A stretch of DNA of 64,000 nucleotides from Herbaspirillum seropedicae (GCF_001040945.1 NZ_CP011930.1:4149021-4213020); one strand, 5' to 3'. Counted from the first letter of the stretch, positions 25,998 to 34,964 are shown. Numbers and translations are program-made. The notes: generated by a model from the letters alone, not told the origin.

Positions 25998-26999
25998 ATG
26001 GCCGCCTCCACGCATCCGCCTGCCGTGCTGCAAGACCGCTTCGGCCGCCGCATCAGCTACCTGCGGATATCGGTGACGGACCGTTGCGACCTTCGTTGCA
26101 GCTATTGCCTGCCCAAGGGGCATACCGGCTTCGAGGAACCGCAGAACTGGCTGCGCTTCGATGAGATCAGTCGCGTCGTCGCCGCCTTCGCCCGGCTGGG
26201 CGCCGGGCGGGTGCGGCTGACCGGCGGCGAACCGCTGCTGCGACGCGGCCTAGCGACGCTGGCCGCGCAACTGTCGGCCTTGCCGGGTGTGGATGAGCTG
26301 TCGCTGTCCACCAACGCCACCCAATTGCACAAGCATGCCGCCAGCCTGCGCGCGGCGGGCGTGCAGCGCATCAACGTCAGTCTGGACAGCCTGGACCGCG
26401 CCTGCAGCGCAAGCATCACCGGACGCGACAGCCTGGCCAGCGTGATGAGCGGCTTAGAAGCGGCCAAGGCCGCCGGCTTTGCGCCCATCAAGATCAACAT
26501 GGTGCTGCTGCGCGGCGTCAACGAGCAGGAAGTCCCGCAGATGGCGCAGTTCTGCTTCGAGCATGGATTCATCCTGCGCCTGATCGAAACCATGCCCATG
26601 GGCGCGACCGGACGCAGCAGTCCGGCGCTGGAACTGGGTCCGCTGCGCGAGGCCCTGGTGGCGCGCTTCGGCCTGCGTCCGCTGGCCGCCGAGCTGGGCG
26701 GCGGGCCGGCGCGTTACTGGAGCACGCCCGATGGGCGCAGCACGATAGGCTTCATCTCACCCATCAGCCAGCACTTCTGCGCCACCTGCAACCGCGTGCG
26801 CCTGTCCGTGGATGGCACGCTCTACCTCTGCCTGGGGCAGGAAGAGCGATTCGAACTGCGTCCCCTGCTGCGCGCCGGGATCGACGATGCCGGCCTGGAG
26901 AGCGCCATCCGCGCAGCGATCGAACTGAAGCCGGAACGCCATGAATTCAACGAGGCGCCACAGAAGATCGTGCGTTTCATGTCACAGACGGGTGGCTAG
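25998..26999 (+). CDS. moaA: GTP 3',8-cyclase (molybdenum cofactor biosynthesis protein A)
   Basis: A 333-residue radical SAM enzyme catalysing the first step of Mo-cofactor synthesis from GTP. The N-terminal cluster motif is RCDLRCSYC (CxxxCxxC), followed by RVRLTGGEPLLRRGL. The C-terminal second cluster reads FCATCNRVRLSVDGTLYLC. The C-terminal Gly-Gly tail (MSQTGG), needed in MoaA/MoaC chemistry, is present. It is just downstream of narI in the same operon, so cofactor supply is linked to nitrate reductase expression. Confidence 0.95.
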   Translation: MAASTHPPAVLQDRFGRRISYLRISVTDRCDLRCSYCLPKGHTGFEEPQNWLRFDEISRVVAAFARLGAGRVRLTGGEPLLRRGLATLAAQLSALPGVDELSLSTNATQLHKHAASLRAAGVQRINVSLDSLDRACSASITGRDSLASVMSGLEAAKAAGFAPIKINMVLLRGVNEQEVPQMAQFCFEHGFILRLIETMPMGATGRSSPALELGPLREALVARFGLRPLAAELGGGPARYWSTPDGRSTIGFISPISQHFCATCNRVRLSVDGTLYLCLGQEERFELRPLLRAGIDDAGLESAIRAAIELKPERHEFNEAPQKIVRFMSQTGG

Positions 27000-27122
27000 C
27001 CGGACTGCCTGTTGCAGTTTCCCAGGCTTTCTGCTGCTTTTTTAAGAAACATTGACTTGGCTTCCATACATGCTGGCAACGATGGGCATAGACTGCCTGT
27101 CGTTCCCGCCCCGAGTACCCTC

Positions 27123-29075
27123 ATGGACCCTGCCGCCGCTCCCTTCGCGCCCTTGCCCCCGCACAAGCGCCTGACCTTCCGCATCCTGCTGATGACCCTC
27201 ATCGGCCTGGGCCTGACCATGACGGCCATCGGCTATACCCTGCTGCTGTCCTGGCAATTGGAAGGCGGCGGCACCGTCATCAATGAAGCGGGCAGCCTGC
27301 GCATGCGCTCCTACCAGCTGGGACTGGCGCTGGAAATGCACCAGCGGGACAGTGCGGTGCTGCCGGAGATCGAACGTTTCGACCAGATCCTGCGTAGCCT
27401 GCATACCGGCCAAGGCGACCAGAGCGGCCAGGGTGGCCAGCCCAGCTTCGTGCCGCCGCGTGGTCCCATCCACGAACAGTTGCTGCGCGTGCAAGATGGC
27501 TGGACGCATCGCATGCAGGTCCACGCACGCGCTGCGCTTGAGACCGCTGATCCGGTGCTGCGCCGCCAGGCCATCACGCTGTACCTGCAGGAATTGCCCG
27601 ACTTCGTGGATGACATCAACCTGCTGGTCGCCCTGGTGGAAGCCGACCTGGCCGGCAAGACCACCTGGCTGCGCCTGTGCCAGACCGCACTGATCTTCCT
27701 GGCGCTGGCGGCCAGCATTGCCGTGCTCTACCTGCTCTACCTCTGGATCGTCGGGCCGGTGCGGCGCATGCAGGCCGGCATTGCGCGCATGTCCATGAAC
27801 GACCTCGACGTGCGCCTGCCCATCGAGTCGGCCGATGAATTCGGCCAGCTCGCGTGCGCCTTCAACCAGATGGCCGACCATGTGCGCAGCGTGCATCGCA
27901 CCCTGGAACAGCGCGTAGCCGAGAAGACCGCGCAGCTGCAGGAACAGAACGACGAAGTCAGCACCCTCTACGAAGTCACCGGCTTCCTCTCCGGCGCGCA
28001 CGCCATCGAGGCGCTGTGCGGCGGCTTCCTGCAACGCATCATGGCGCGCCTGCAGGCCGATGGCGGCACGGTACGCATCCTCGACGAACGCGGTCATCTC
28101 CACCTGACCGTGCATGAGGGGGTATCCGAGGCCATCATCGAAGCCGAGCGCTGCCTCAAGGTCGATGACTGCCTGTGCGGCTCGGCCACGCAGCAAGGCG
28201 TGATCATCGTGCGTGACTTCCACGAACTGGGTGAGCGCCGCCGCTACCGCTGCAAGGAAGAAGGGGCGCGCTCCATCGGCATCTTCCAGATCCTGGTGCG
28301 CGAACAGGTCATCGGCAGCTTCTCGCTGCACTTCTCGCACCCCCGCGAGATCAGCGCCGATGAACGTCGCCTGCTGGAAACCCTGGGCCGGCACCTGGGC
28401 TCGGCCATCGAGAACCAGCGCCTGATCGCCCGCGAAAAGGAATTCGCCATCGCCAACGAACGCAACCTGCTGGCGCAGGGCTTGCACGACAGCATCGCCC
28501 AGGGCCTCAACTTCCTCAACCTGCAGGTGCAGATGCTGGAGGATTCACTGGCGCGCGACCGCCTCGACGAGATCCGCGACATCGCGCCCCTGCTGCGCAC
28601 CGGCGTGCAAGAGAATTACGAAGACGTGCGCGAGCTGCTGCTGAACTTCCGCACCCGCCTGCAAGACAGCAATCTCGACTCCGAGATGCGCAAGGCGCTC
28701 GACAAGCTGCAACGCCAGAGCGGATTGCAGGGCCAGATCACGCTCACCGGCGACGGCCCGCCGCTGGCGCCGGAACAGCAGTTGCAGGTGCTGTTCATCC
28801 TGCAGGAAGCCTTGTCCAACATCCGCAAGCATGCGCGTGCGCAACAGGTGCAGATCAGCGTGGACAACCGCCAGGACTTCCGCATGACCGTGTCCGACGA
28901 CGGCCACGGCTTCACGCTCGAATCGGCCCGCGCCAAGGGGCTGGAACACGTAGGCCTGCGCATCATGCAGGAGCGCGCCGAACGGCTGGGGGCGAACCTG
29001 GAGATCGACAGCCAGCCCGGCCACGGCACCCGCATCGCCCTGACGCTGCTGCGCCAGGAACGGCTGGTGGCCTAG
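27123..29075 (+). CDS. narX: Nitrate/nitrite sensor histidine kinase NarX
   Basis: A 650-residue membrane sensor. Two transmembrane segments flank a periplasmic domain whose first helix carries the nitrate-binding P-box, EAGSLRMRSYQLGLALE. A HAMP domain follows (WIVGPVRRMQAGIARMS), then a signalling helix, and a GAF-like region with the NarX/NarQ cysteine cluster (AERCLKVDDCLCGS ... RCKEEGARS). The H-box is ERNLLAQGLHDSIAQGLNFL, and the HATPase domain has SDDGHGFTLES. The ATG at 27123 was chosen; an ATG at 27012 would add 37 atypical residues. It is longer than E. coli NarX (598), partly through an insert near residues 90-115. It pairs with NarL immediately downstream. Confidence 0.95.
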   Translation: MDPAAAPFAPLPPHKRLTFRILLMTLIGLGLTMTAIGYTLLLSWQLEGGGTVINEAGSLRMRSYQLGLALEMHQRDSAVLPEIERFDQILRSLHTGQGDQSGQGGQPSFVPPRGPIHEQLLRVQDGWTHRMQVHARAALETADPVLRRQAITLYLQELPDFVDDINLLVALVEADLAGKTTWLRLCQTALIFLALAASIAVLYLLYLWIVGPVRRMQAGIARMSMNDLDVRLPIESADEFGQLACAFNQMADHVRSVHRTLEQRVAEKTAQLQEQNDEVSTLYEVTGFLSGAHAIEALCGGFLQRIMARLQADGGTVRILDERGHLHLTVHEGVSEAIIEAERCLKVDDCLCGSATQQGVIIVRDFHELGERRRYRCKEEGARSIGIFQILVREQVIGSFSLHFSHPREISADERRLLETLGRHLGSAIENQRLIAREKEFAIANERNLLAQGLHDSIAQGLNFLNLQVQMLEDSLARDRLDEIRDIAPLLRTGVQENYEDVRELLLNFRTRLQDSNLDSEMRKALDKLQRQSGLQGQITLTGDGPPLAPEQQLQVLFILQEALSNIRKHARAQQVQISVDNRQDFRMTVSDDGHGFTLESARAKGLEHVGLRIMQERAERLGANLEIDSQPGHGTRIALTLLRQERLVA

Positions 29076-29106
29076 CCGGCAATCTCACGCACAGACAGGA
29101 AAGAAG

Positions 29107-29766
29107 ATGGCAATCCGTATTCTGCTGGTCGATGACCACACCCTCTTTCGCAGCGGCATCCGCCTGCTGCTGCAACGGCACCCCGACATCGACGTGGTGG
29201 GCGAGGCCGTCGATGGGCTGGACGGCGTCAAGCGCGCCCTGCAGCTGCGTCCCGACGTGGTGCTGATGGACCTGAACATGCCCGGCCTGTCGGGCCTGGA
29301 AGCCATGCAGCTGATCGTGCAGGACCTGCCCGAGACCGCCGTGCTGATGCTGTCGGTCTCGGAAGAAGCCGACGACCTCACCACGGCCCTGCACAATGGC
29401 GCGCGCGGCTACCTGCTCAAGAACATCGAGGCCGACTACCTGGTGCAATCCATCAAGCGCGCCGCCGCGGGCGAACCGGTGATCTCCGAATCCATGACCG
29501 CCAAGCTGGTCATGCAACTGCGGGCTGGGGCCGGCAACCCCGCCGCCAGCGCCGCCGAGCCCACCGACAAGCTCACCGCACGCGAACGCGCGACCATGGT
29601 CTGCATAGCGCGCGGCCAGAGCAACAAGGAAATCGCGCGCAGCCTGGAAGTGGCCGAAAGCACCGTCAAGATCCATGTGCAGAACCTGCTCAGGAAGCTG
29701 CAGCTCTCCAGCCGGGTGCAGATAGCGGTGTATGCTGTGGAACACGGCCTGGACAAATCGTCCTGA
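29107..29766 (+). CDS. narL: Nitrate/nitrite response regulator NarL
   Basis: A 219-residue response regulator. The receiver domain has acidic residues in LVDDHTLF and phospho-acceptor Asp in VVLMDLNMPGLSG, plus Lys in GYLLKNIEAD. The LuxR/NarL-type helix-turn-helix has LTARERATMVCIARGQSNKEIA and ESTVKIHVQNLLRKL. It is 31 bases after narX with AGGAAAG upstream. Expected targets include the narK1 operon; good paired NarL heptamers were not found by eye. Confidence 0.96.
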   Translation: MAIRILLVDDHTLFRSGIRLLLQRHPDIDVVGEAVDGLDGVKRALQLRPDVVLMDLNMPGLSGLEAMQLIVQDLPETAVLMLSVSEEADDLTTALHNGARGYLLKNIEADYLVQSIKRAAAGEPVISESMTAKLVMQLRAGAGNPAASAAEPTDKLTARERATMVCIARGQSNKEIARSLEVAESTVKIHVQNLLRKLQLSSRVQIAVYAVEHGLDKSS

Positions 29767-29826
29767 CCGGCGTACCGTACCGCTCCGCCCGGGCCTGCCC
29801 CGGGCACCGTCCAGGACAGAAAGCCC

Positions 29827-30048
29827 ATGCAAAAGATCACCTTCCCCCTGCAAGACCACCCTTATGTGGAACTGAACCAGCTGCTCAAGCTCTGCGGCCT
29901 GTGTGACAGCGGCGGCGCCGGCAAGCAGCTGGTGGCCGAGGGGCATGTGCGGGTCGACGGCAAGCCCGAAAGCCGCAAGACCTGCAAGATCACCGCTGGC
30001 CAGAAGGTCAGCCTGGGTGACGTGCAGATCACGGTCGTGGCGCAATGA
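29827..30048 (+). CDS. ybcJ: S4-domain RNA-binding protein, YbcJ type
   Basis: A 73-residue single S4 RNA-binding domain: LNQLLKLCGLCDSGGAGKQLVAEG, VRVDGKPESRKTCKI, and a terminal beta-strand. It matches the YbcJ family in length. Probably binds structured RNA or ribosomal particles. It overlaps the DUF924 gene by 4 bases (ATGA) and lies 60 bases after narL. Confidence 0.88.
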   Translation: MQKITFPLQDHPYVELNQLLKLCGLCDSGGAGKQLVAEGHVRVDGKPESRKTCKITAGQKVSLGDVQITVVAQ

Positions 30049-30662
30049 GCCTCCAGCCGCAGGCCGAGGAGCTGCTCAGCTTCTGGTTCGGCCCCGACTG
30101 GGACCGCCTGCCGGCGCACCAGGTGGCCGAACGCCAGAAAGCCCTGTGGTGGAGCAAGAACCCCGAGACCGACGCCCTGTGCCGCACGCGCTTCGAGCCG
30201 CTGGTGCAGGACGCCGCCGCCAACCGGCTCAGCGACTGGGCCGATACGCCGCGTTCACTGCTGGCCCTGGTGCTGCTGCTGGACCAGTTGCCGCGCAACA
30301 TCTACCGCGACACCCCGCAAGCCTTCGCCTTCGACGAACTGGCGCGCCAGTGCACCCATCTGGCCCTGGCCATGGGCGTGGAGCAGGAACTGCCGGCCAT
30401 CGCCCGCGTCTTCCTCTACCTGCCGCTGGAGCATTCCGAAGACATCGACGACCAGCACTACGTGGTGCAGCTCATGGGCGCGCTGGCCAAGGCGGCCCAG
30501 GGCGAGGACAAGCCGGCCTTCGATGGCTATGCCGACTATGCCCGCCGACACCTGGCCGTCATCGAGCGCTTTGGCCGCTTCCCGCACCGCAACCGCATCC
30601 TGGGGCGCGCCTCCAGCGCCGAGGAAAGCGCATTCCTGAAGCAGCCCGGCTCCTCGTTCTGA
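30045..30662 (+). CDS. DUF924 family protein
   Basis: A 205-residue soluble alpha-helical protein with TPR-like repeats, of the DUF924 family. Typical blocks are ELLSFWFG at the N-terminus, WWSKNPETDALCRTRF, LALVLLLDQLPRNIYRDTPQAFAFD, FLYLPLEHSED and FGRFPHRNRILGRASS..E. Function is unknown across bacteria. It is translationally coupled to the S4-domain gene and followed by a strong terminator. Confidence 0.9.
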   Translation: MSLQPQAEELLSFWFGPDWDRLPAHQVAERQKALWWSKNPETDALCRTRFEPLVQDAAANRLSDWADTPRSLLALVLLLDQLPRNIYRDTPQAFAFDELARQCTHLALAMGVEQELPAIARVFLYLPLEHSEDIDDQHYVVQLMGALAKAAQGEDKPAFDGYADYARRHLAVIERFGRFPHRNRILGRASSAEESAFLKQPGSSF

Positions 30663-30684
30663 ACTTTTCGATAGTGGACCACTG

Positions 30685-30718
30685 AAAGCGCCTCCTGCTG
30701 GAGGCGCTTTGCGCTTTT
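30685..30718 (+). terminator. Rho-independent terminator after DUF924 gene
   Basis: AAAGCGCCTCC-TGCT-GGAGGCGCTTT is a perfect 11-bp stem with a 4-base loop, followed by GCGCTTTTGCC. It separates the S4/DUF924 pair from the minor-pilin operon. Confidence 0.88.
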
Positions 30719-30753
30719 GCCTACACTCGCGGCTTTCCATGGAGGAATGCCGC

Positions 30754-31266
30754 ATGCGCGCGCCAGCCCTAGTCTCCGGTTTTTCCCTGATCGAAGTGCT
30801 GGTGGCCATGCTGGTGGTGGGGACCGGGGCACTGGCCATGGTCATGCTGCAACTGCATGCCCTGCGCAGCAGCCACGACAGCGCCCTGCACGCCCGCGCT
30901 ACCCTCATGGCGCTGGAACTGGCCGAATTGCGCGCCGCCCTGGCACCGGCCCCGGGCATGGCCGATCCCACCCTGTTTGCATTCGACGGTGGTCGCGCTC
31001 CAGGCTCGCACATCGCCTGCAGCAACACCCCATGCAGCGCCGCCGACTTCGCCAGCGCAGCCATCGCCGACTGGAGCGCACGCCTGGTGCGCGGGTTTCC
31101 CGGCGCGCGGGTGGCGGTCTGCCGTGATGGCGGCCAGACGCCGCAACAAAGCTGGTCCTGTGACCACACCCCCGCTGCGCCGGTGATCTTCAGGCTCTCC
31201 TGGCGGCGACCGGGGACAGCCAGCGCAGCCGCGCTGCCGATGCTGACCCTGGCGCTGGGCCACTGA
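30754..31266 (+). CDS. pilV: Type IV pilus minor pilin PilV
   Basis: A 170-residue prepilin. The class III signal ends in Gly before FSLIEVLVAMLVVGTGALAM, with Glu at position +5, the hallmark of type IV prepilins cleaved by PilD. The frame LIEVLVAMLV...G fits PilV. The ATG at 30754 has GGAGG seven bases upstream, and an ATG at 30739 is less well placed. The C-terminal part has two cysteine pairs. It is the first gene of a five-gene minor-pilin operon and overlaps pilW by one base. Confidence 0.85.
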   Translation: MRAPALVSGFSLIEVLVAMLVVGTGALAMVMLQLHALRSSHDSALHARATLMALELAELRAALAPAPGMADPTLFAFDGGRAPGSHIACSNTPCSAADFASAAIADWSARLVRGFPGARVAVCRDGGQTPQQSWSCDHTPAAPVIFRLSWRRPGTASAAALPMLTLALGH

Positions 31267-32150
31267 TGCGCGCGCCATCGTCTCCACGCAGGCAGGCCGG
31301 CCTCACCCTGGTCGAACTGATGGTGGCGCTGGCCGTGGGGCTGCTGGTGGTGCTGGCCGCCGGCGTGCTGCTGCAACAGGCGCGCGAGAGCTACGAAGAC
31401 ATCGACGACGCCAGCCGCGTCAACGAGACCGGCCGCCTGGTGCTGGATCACCTGCAGCAAGCGCTGCGCCAGGCCGGCCACCTGCCCTGGGAAGACCTGC
31501 GCCAGCCACCGGCGCTAGCCGCCGGCCTGCGCGGAGTGGACGACAGCCGCCAGGCCGAACTCCATGATCCGGCAACCGGCCAGTTCGGCGGCAGCACCGG
31601 TGATGGCCTGCATCACAGCGACCTGCTGATGCTGGGCCTGTTCGGCGCAGCGCCTGCCAGCCGCGCTCAGGTCGGCAACTGCAGCGGTGCGCCCGCGCCC
31701 ACCGGCCCTCTGGAAGAGTCGGCGCGTCACTGGATGATCTACTACATCGCCGCCGGTTCCAGCGGCGAACCCGAACTGCGTTGCCGCTACCAGGGCCGCC
31801 ATGGCGTGTGGACTTCCGACGCCATCGCCCGAGGCGTGGAAGCCATGCAGTTGCGCTACGCCATCGACAGCGATAGCGACGGCGCGCCCGATCAATGGCG
31901 CGATGCCTCCGACATGTCAGCGGCGCAGTGGTCCCAGGTGGTGCTGGTGCAGATCGCGCTGCTGGTGCGCGGCGAGCGGCAACGGCCCCGCGACGTCGTC
32001 AGTCCACGCCGCTACGAACTGCTGGCCGCGCCCCCGCCGACCCCGCCCGGCTGGACCGTGGACGCCGCCCCCGGCGAGGACAGGCGGCGCGCCGTCTTCC
32101 GCGCCACGGTCTTGCTGCGCAACCTGCGCTCGCCTGGAGCAGGCCCATGA
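31266..32150 (+). CDS. pilW: Type IV pilus minor pilin PilW
   Basis: A 294-residue prepilin with a class III signal: GLTLVELMVALAVGLLVVLA, with Glu at +5. The size, the following Q/E-rich helix (LLQQARESYEDIDDASRVNETGR) and ILDHLQQALRQAGH-type sequence are typical of PilW. It contributes to priming of pilus assembly as part of the minor pilin tip complex. The start codon overlaps the pilV stop and its end overlaps pilX by 4 bases. Confidence 0.87.
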   Translation: MRAPSSPRRQAGLTLVELMVALAVGLLVVLAAGVLLQQARESYEDIDDASRVNETGRLVLDHLQQALRQAGHLPWEDLRQPPALAAGLRGVDDSRQAELHDPATGQFGGSTGDGLHHSDLLMLGLFGAAPASRAQVGNCSGAPAPTGPLEESARHWMIYYIAAGSSGEPELRCRYQGRHGVWTSDAIARGVEAMQLRYAIDSDSDGAPDQWRDASDMSAAQWSQVVLVQIALLVRGERQRPRDVVSPRRYELLAAPPPTPPGWTVDAAPGEDRRRAVFRATVLLRNLRSPGAGP

Positions 32151-32752
32151 AGCACACGCGCCAGCGCGGCGCCACCCTGATGATTGCACTCACCCTGTTG
32201 AGCCTGATCCTGTTGCTGGGCGCAGCGGCGACCTCGCTGCTGTTGCTCTCCGAGCAGGCTGCCCGCAATCACGCCGAACACGCCCAGGCCCATCTGGCCG
32301 CCCAGGCCGCGCTGGACGATGCCTGCCTCGACCTGCGCCAGGGGCGTGCGCCCAGCAAGGATGCCGCCGCACCGCAGGCAGGCTGCCGCCACGACCCGGC
32401 AGGCGCTGGCTGGTGCCTGGGACGCGCGCACCGCAGCACCTGGCAAAGCGCGCAGTTGCATGGCGCGCAGGCCATCTCGGCGCAGTACGGGCAGTTCACC
32501 GGACGCCGCTTCCCCGCTCTGCCGGGTATAAGCCCACCGCGCTACCTGATCGAGCAGTTGACCGACGGCGCTGCCGCCACCGGCGCTGACGACACGACCA
32601 CCGCGCTGTACCGCCTCAACGCCATCGGCTATGGCCGTGATGGCGCGCAGGTGGCGCTGCAGGCGCTGGTGCGGCATCCCGACCCGCACGCAGCGCCTGC
32701 CAGTTGCCGCACCCTGGCCTGGCGCCCGCTTTTCCTTCCCGACATGGAGTGA
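32147..32752 (+). CDS. pilX: Minor pilin PilX-like protein
   Basis: A 201-residue protein starting MKHTRQRGATLMIALTLLSLILLLGAA. It has a short basic leader, a Gly-Ala cleavage region and a long hydrophobic helix but lacks the +5 Glu, as in many PilX proteins. The globular part has several cysteines. It is translationally coupled to pilW. In most betaproteobacteria pilY1 would come next, but here a pilE-like gene follows after 2 bases. Confidence 0.78.
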   Translation: MKHTRQRGATLMIALTLLSLILLLGAAATSLLLLSEQAARNHAEHAQAHLAAQAALDDACLDLRQGRAPSKDAAAPQAGCRHDPAGAGWCLGRAHRSTWQSAQLHGAQAISAQYGQFTGRRFPALPGISPPRYLIEQLTDGAAATGADDTTTALYRLNAIGYGRDGAQVALQALVRHPDPHAAPASCRTLAWRPLFLPDME

Positions 32753-32754
32753 GC

Positions 32755-33237
32755 ATGACACCCTTCCCGCCCCCTTTCCTCTTGATCCGCCGGCTTCACC
32801 GCCAGCCAGGCTTCACCCTGACCGAACTGATGGCCGCCCTGCTGGTGGTGATGGTGCTGGCCGGACTGAGCTGGAGCAGCTACCAGCACGCCGTCCTGAA
32901 AGCGCGCCGCGCCGAAGGCCGCGCCGCCCTGCTGCAAGTGCTGCTGCAACAGGAGCGCCAGTTCGCCTACCAGCAGCGCTACCAGGCCTTCGAGCCCGCC
33001 CAGGGCGTGCCGGGCGAGAGCGACGACTTCAAATGGTATTCCGGCGGCACGCCCCAGACCAGCGCCTACGCCCTCTCGGCGCGCGCCTGCGACGGCGCCT
33101 CGCTGGACAGCTGCGTGCTGGTGACGGCCACCCCGGGCGGCCCCGGCGTCCATGCCGGTTTCAGCGACAGCGCCTGCGGCCGGCTCCACGCCGACAGTCG
33201 CGGCGGCCGCAGCGCCGATGGACCGGACTGCTGGTGA
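32755..33237 (+). CDS. pilE: PilE-like type IV pilin
   Basis: A 160-residue prepilin. A 19-residue leader ends in Gly before FTLTELMAALLVVMVLAGLSW with Glu at +5, then helix YQHAVLKARRAEGRAALLQV and QERQFAYQQRYQ. This is close to the PilE/ComP-like minor pilins at the end of the fimT-pilVWXY1E cluster. Cys pairs in the globular domain could form the D-loop. The leader is longer than in the major pilin PilA. Confidence 0.82.
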   Translation: MTPFPPPFLLIRRLHRQPGFTLTELMAALLVVMVLAGLSWSSYQHAVLKARRAEGRAALLQVLLQQERQFAYQQRYQAFEPAQGVPGESDDFKWYSGGTPQTSAYALSARACDGASLDSCVLVTATPGGPGVHAGFSDSACGRLHADSRGGRSADGPDCW

Positions 33238-33241
33238 GCGC

Positions 33242-33715
33242 ATGGACGCGCGCGGCTTCACGCTCATCGAGCTGATGGTGGTGCTGCTCATCGTCAGCCT
33301 GCTGCTGGCCGCAGGCGTGCCGGCGCTACAGCAGGCCGCGGCCGAACAGCGGCTGGTCGCCGCCGCCAACCAGTTCTTCCACGGCGTGAGCCTGGCGCGT
33401 GCGCAGGCGCTGCGCCACGCCCGCCGCGCCGAGATGCGCCCCAGCGACGGCCTGCATTGGGAGCGCGGATGGCAGATCGAGGTCGGCCAGCGCGTGCTGC
33501 GGCGCGAGCCGGCGCTGCCCGCCGGCATCAGCGTGGCCCATACCGCCGGCGGCGAAGTGCTGGGCTACCAGCCCAATGGCCAACCGCTCACCCGCGGCAG
33601 CTGGCACTTCAGCAGCGACGGGCGCAGTCGCGTGGTGGTGATCAATTTCCTGGGCCGCGCGCGGGTCTGCAATCCCGCCAGGGAGACCCAGTGCAGCAAG
33701 GCCGAGCTTGACTGA
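33242..33715 (+). CDS. fimT: GspH/FimT-family minor pilin
   Basis: A 157-residue prepilin with a short leader: MDARG then FTLIELMVVLLIVSLLLAAGVP, with Glu at +5. The GspH/FimT signature regions are AAANQFFHGVSLARAQALRHAR and SWHFSSDGRSR. A C-terminal Cys pair (VCNPARETQC) is seen. FimT usually heads the minor-pilin cluster; here it is last. FimT homologues bind DNA in natural transformation in some species; whether this one does cannot be said. Confidence 0.84.
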   Translation: MDARGFTLIELMVVLLIVSLLLAAGVPALQQAAAEQRLVAAANQFFHGVSLARAQALRHARRAEMRPSDGLHWERGWQIEVGQRVLRREPALPAGISVAHTAGGEVLGYQPNGQPLTRGSWHFSSDGRSRVVVINFLGRARVCNPARETQCSKAELD

Positions 33716-33795
33716 GCCGGTCTTGCCGCCCGGCCAAAGGCGTGTATATTGGCGGGCATCGCCCGGGCCTGCCTGGGCAGCTTTCTCTATCGCCC

Positions 33796-34917
33796 ATGAC
33801 TTCCATCACCGAACCGCTCTACCAATTCGAGATCGAGAACGACCAGCAGGCCATGGCGCTGGCCCTGATCCAGGCCGGCTTCGGCATGCTCGACACCACG
33901 CCCAATCCGCGTGTGGGCTGCGTCATCGTCAAGGACCAGCGCATCATCGGCGCCGGCTTCACCCAGCCGCCCGGCGGCAACCACGCCGAGATCCAGGCCA
34001 TGGCCGACGCCGCCGCGCGTGGCCACGACGTGCGCGGCGCGACCGTCTACGTCACCCTGGAACCCTGCAGCCACTTCGGCCGCACCCCACCCTGCGCCGA
34101 CGCCCTCATCCGTGCCGGCGTAGCGCGGGTGGTCGCGGCCATCGCCGACCCCAACCCCATGGTGGCCGGACAGGGCCTGGCGCGCCTGCAGGCCGCCGGC
34201 ATCGAGGTCAGCTGCGGCCTGCTGGAAGAAGAAGCGCGCGACATCAATATCGGCTTCCTGCACCGCATGCGCACCGGCCGCCCCTGGGTACGCATGAAGA
34301 GCGCCGCCAGCCTGGACGGCAAGACCGCCTTGCACAATGGCGTGAGCCAGTGGATCACCGGCCAGGCCGCCCGTGACGACGGCCACATCTGGCGCGCCCG
34401 CGCCTGCGCCATCATGGCCGGCATCGGCACCATCCAGAAGGACGACGCGCAACTGACCGTACGCGCCATCGAGACCCCGCGCCAGCCGCGCCGCATCGTC
34501 ATCGACAGCAAGCTCATCGTTTCACCCGAGGCGCGGGTGATCCAGGGCGGCAACACCTGGGTCTTCACCGCCACTGACGACCGCGACAAGCGCGCCGCCC
34601 TCGAAGCCGAGGGCGCCGAGGTGATCCTGCTGGCCAATGAGCAGGGCAAGGTCGACCTGCCCGGCCTGATGCGCGAACTAGGCCAGCGCCAGATCAATGA
34701 ATTGCACGTGGAAGCCGGCGCCCGGCTCAATGGCGCATTGCTGCGCGAAGGCTGCGTGGATGAACTGCTGGTCTACCTGGCGCCGTCCCTGATCGGCGAC
34801 GGCCGCAACATGTTCGAGCTGCCGCCGCTGGAAGACCTGTCGGGCAAGATCGGCATCCGTTTCCATGAGGTCAAGCAGGTCGGGGCGGATTTGCGTATCC
34901 TTGCTCGTTTCGAATGA
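33796..34917 (+). CDS. ribD: Bifunctional riboflavin biosynthesis deaminase/reductase
   Basis: A 373-residue enzyme. The N-terminal deaminase has the zinc motif GGNHAEIQAM and LEPCSHFGRTPPCADALI (HAE and PCxxxGRTPPC). The C-terminal reductase includes MKSAASLDGKTAL and LHVEAGARLNGALL. It converts the 2,5-diaminopyrimidine intermediate to 5-amino-6-ribitylamino-uracil phosphate. The ATG at 33796 was chosen; in-frame sequence upstream is not protein-like. ribE follows after 47 bases. Confidence 0.96.
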   Translation: MTSITEPLYQFEIENDQQAMALALIQAGFGMLDTTPNPRVGCVIVKDQRIIGAGFTQPPGGNHAEIQAMADAAARGHDVRGATVYVTLEPCSHFGRTPPCADALIRAGVARVVAAIADPNPMVAGQGLARLQAAGIEVSCGLLEEEARDINIGFLHRMRTGRPWVRMKSAASLDGKTALHNGVSQWITGQAARDDGHIWRARACAIMAGIGTIQKDDAQLTVRAIETPRQPRRIVIDSKLIVSPEARVIQGGNTWVFTATDDRDKRAALEAEGAEVILLANEQGKVDLPGLMRELGQRQINELHVEAGARLNGALLREGCVDELLVYLAPSLIGDGRNMFELPPLEDLSGKIGIRFHEVKQVGADLRILARFE

Positions 34918-34964
34918 TCGCGTTTGGATTTCTCTTTTTTAGATTTTCGTCTCAGGACTGAACC

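Noticed and set aside
27000-27122. FNR or NarL site upstream of narX
   Set aside because: A TTGACT word and a TACCCTC word occur, but neither forms a full FNR palindrome or a paired NarL heptamer.
34918-34964. FMN riboswitch ahead of ribE
   Set aside because: The gap is far too short for an FMN element and none of its conserved segments is present.
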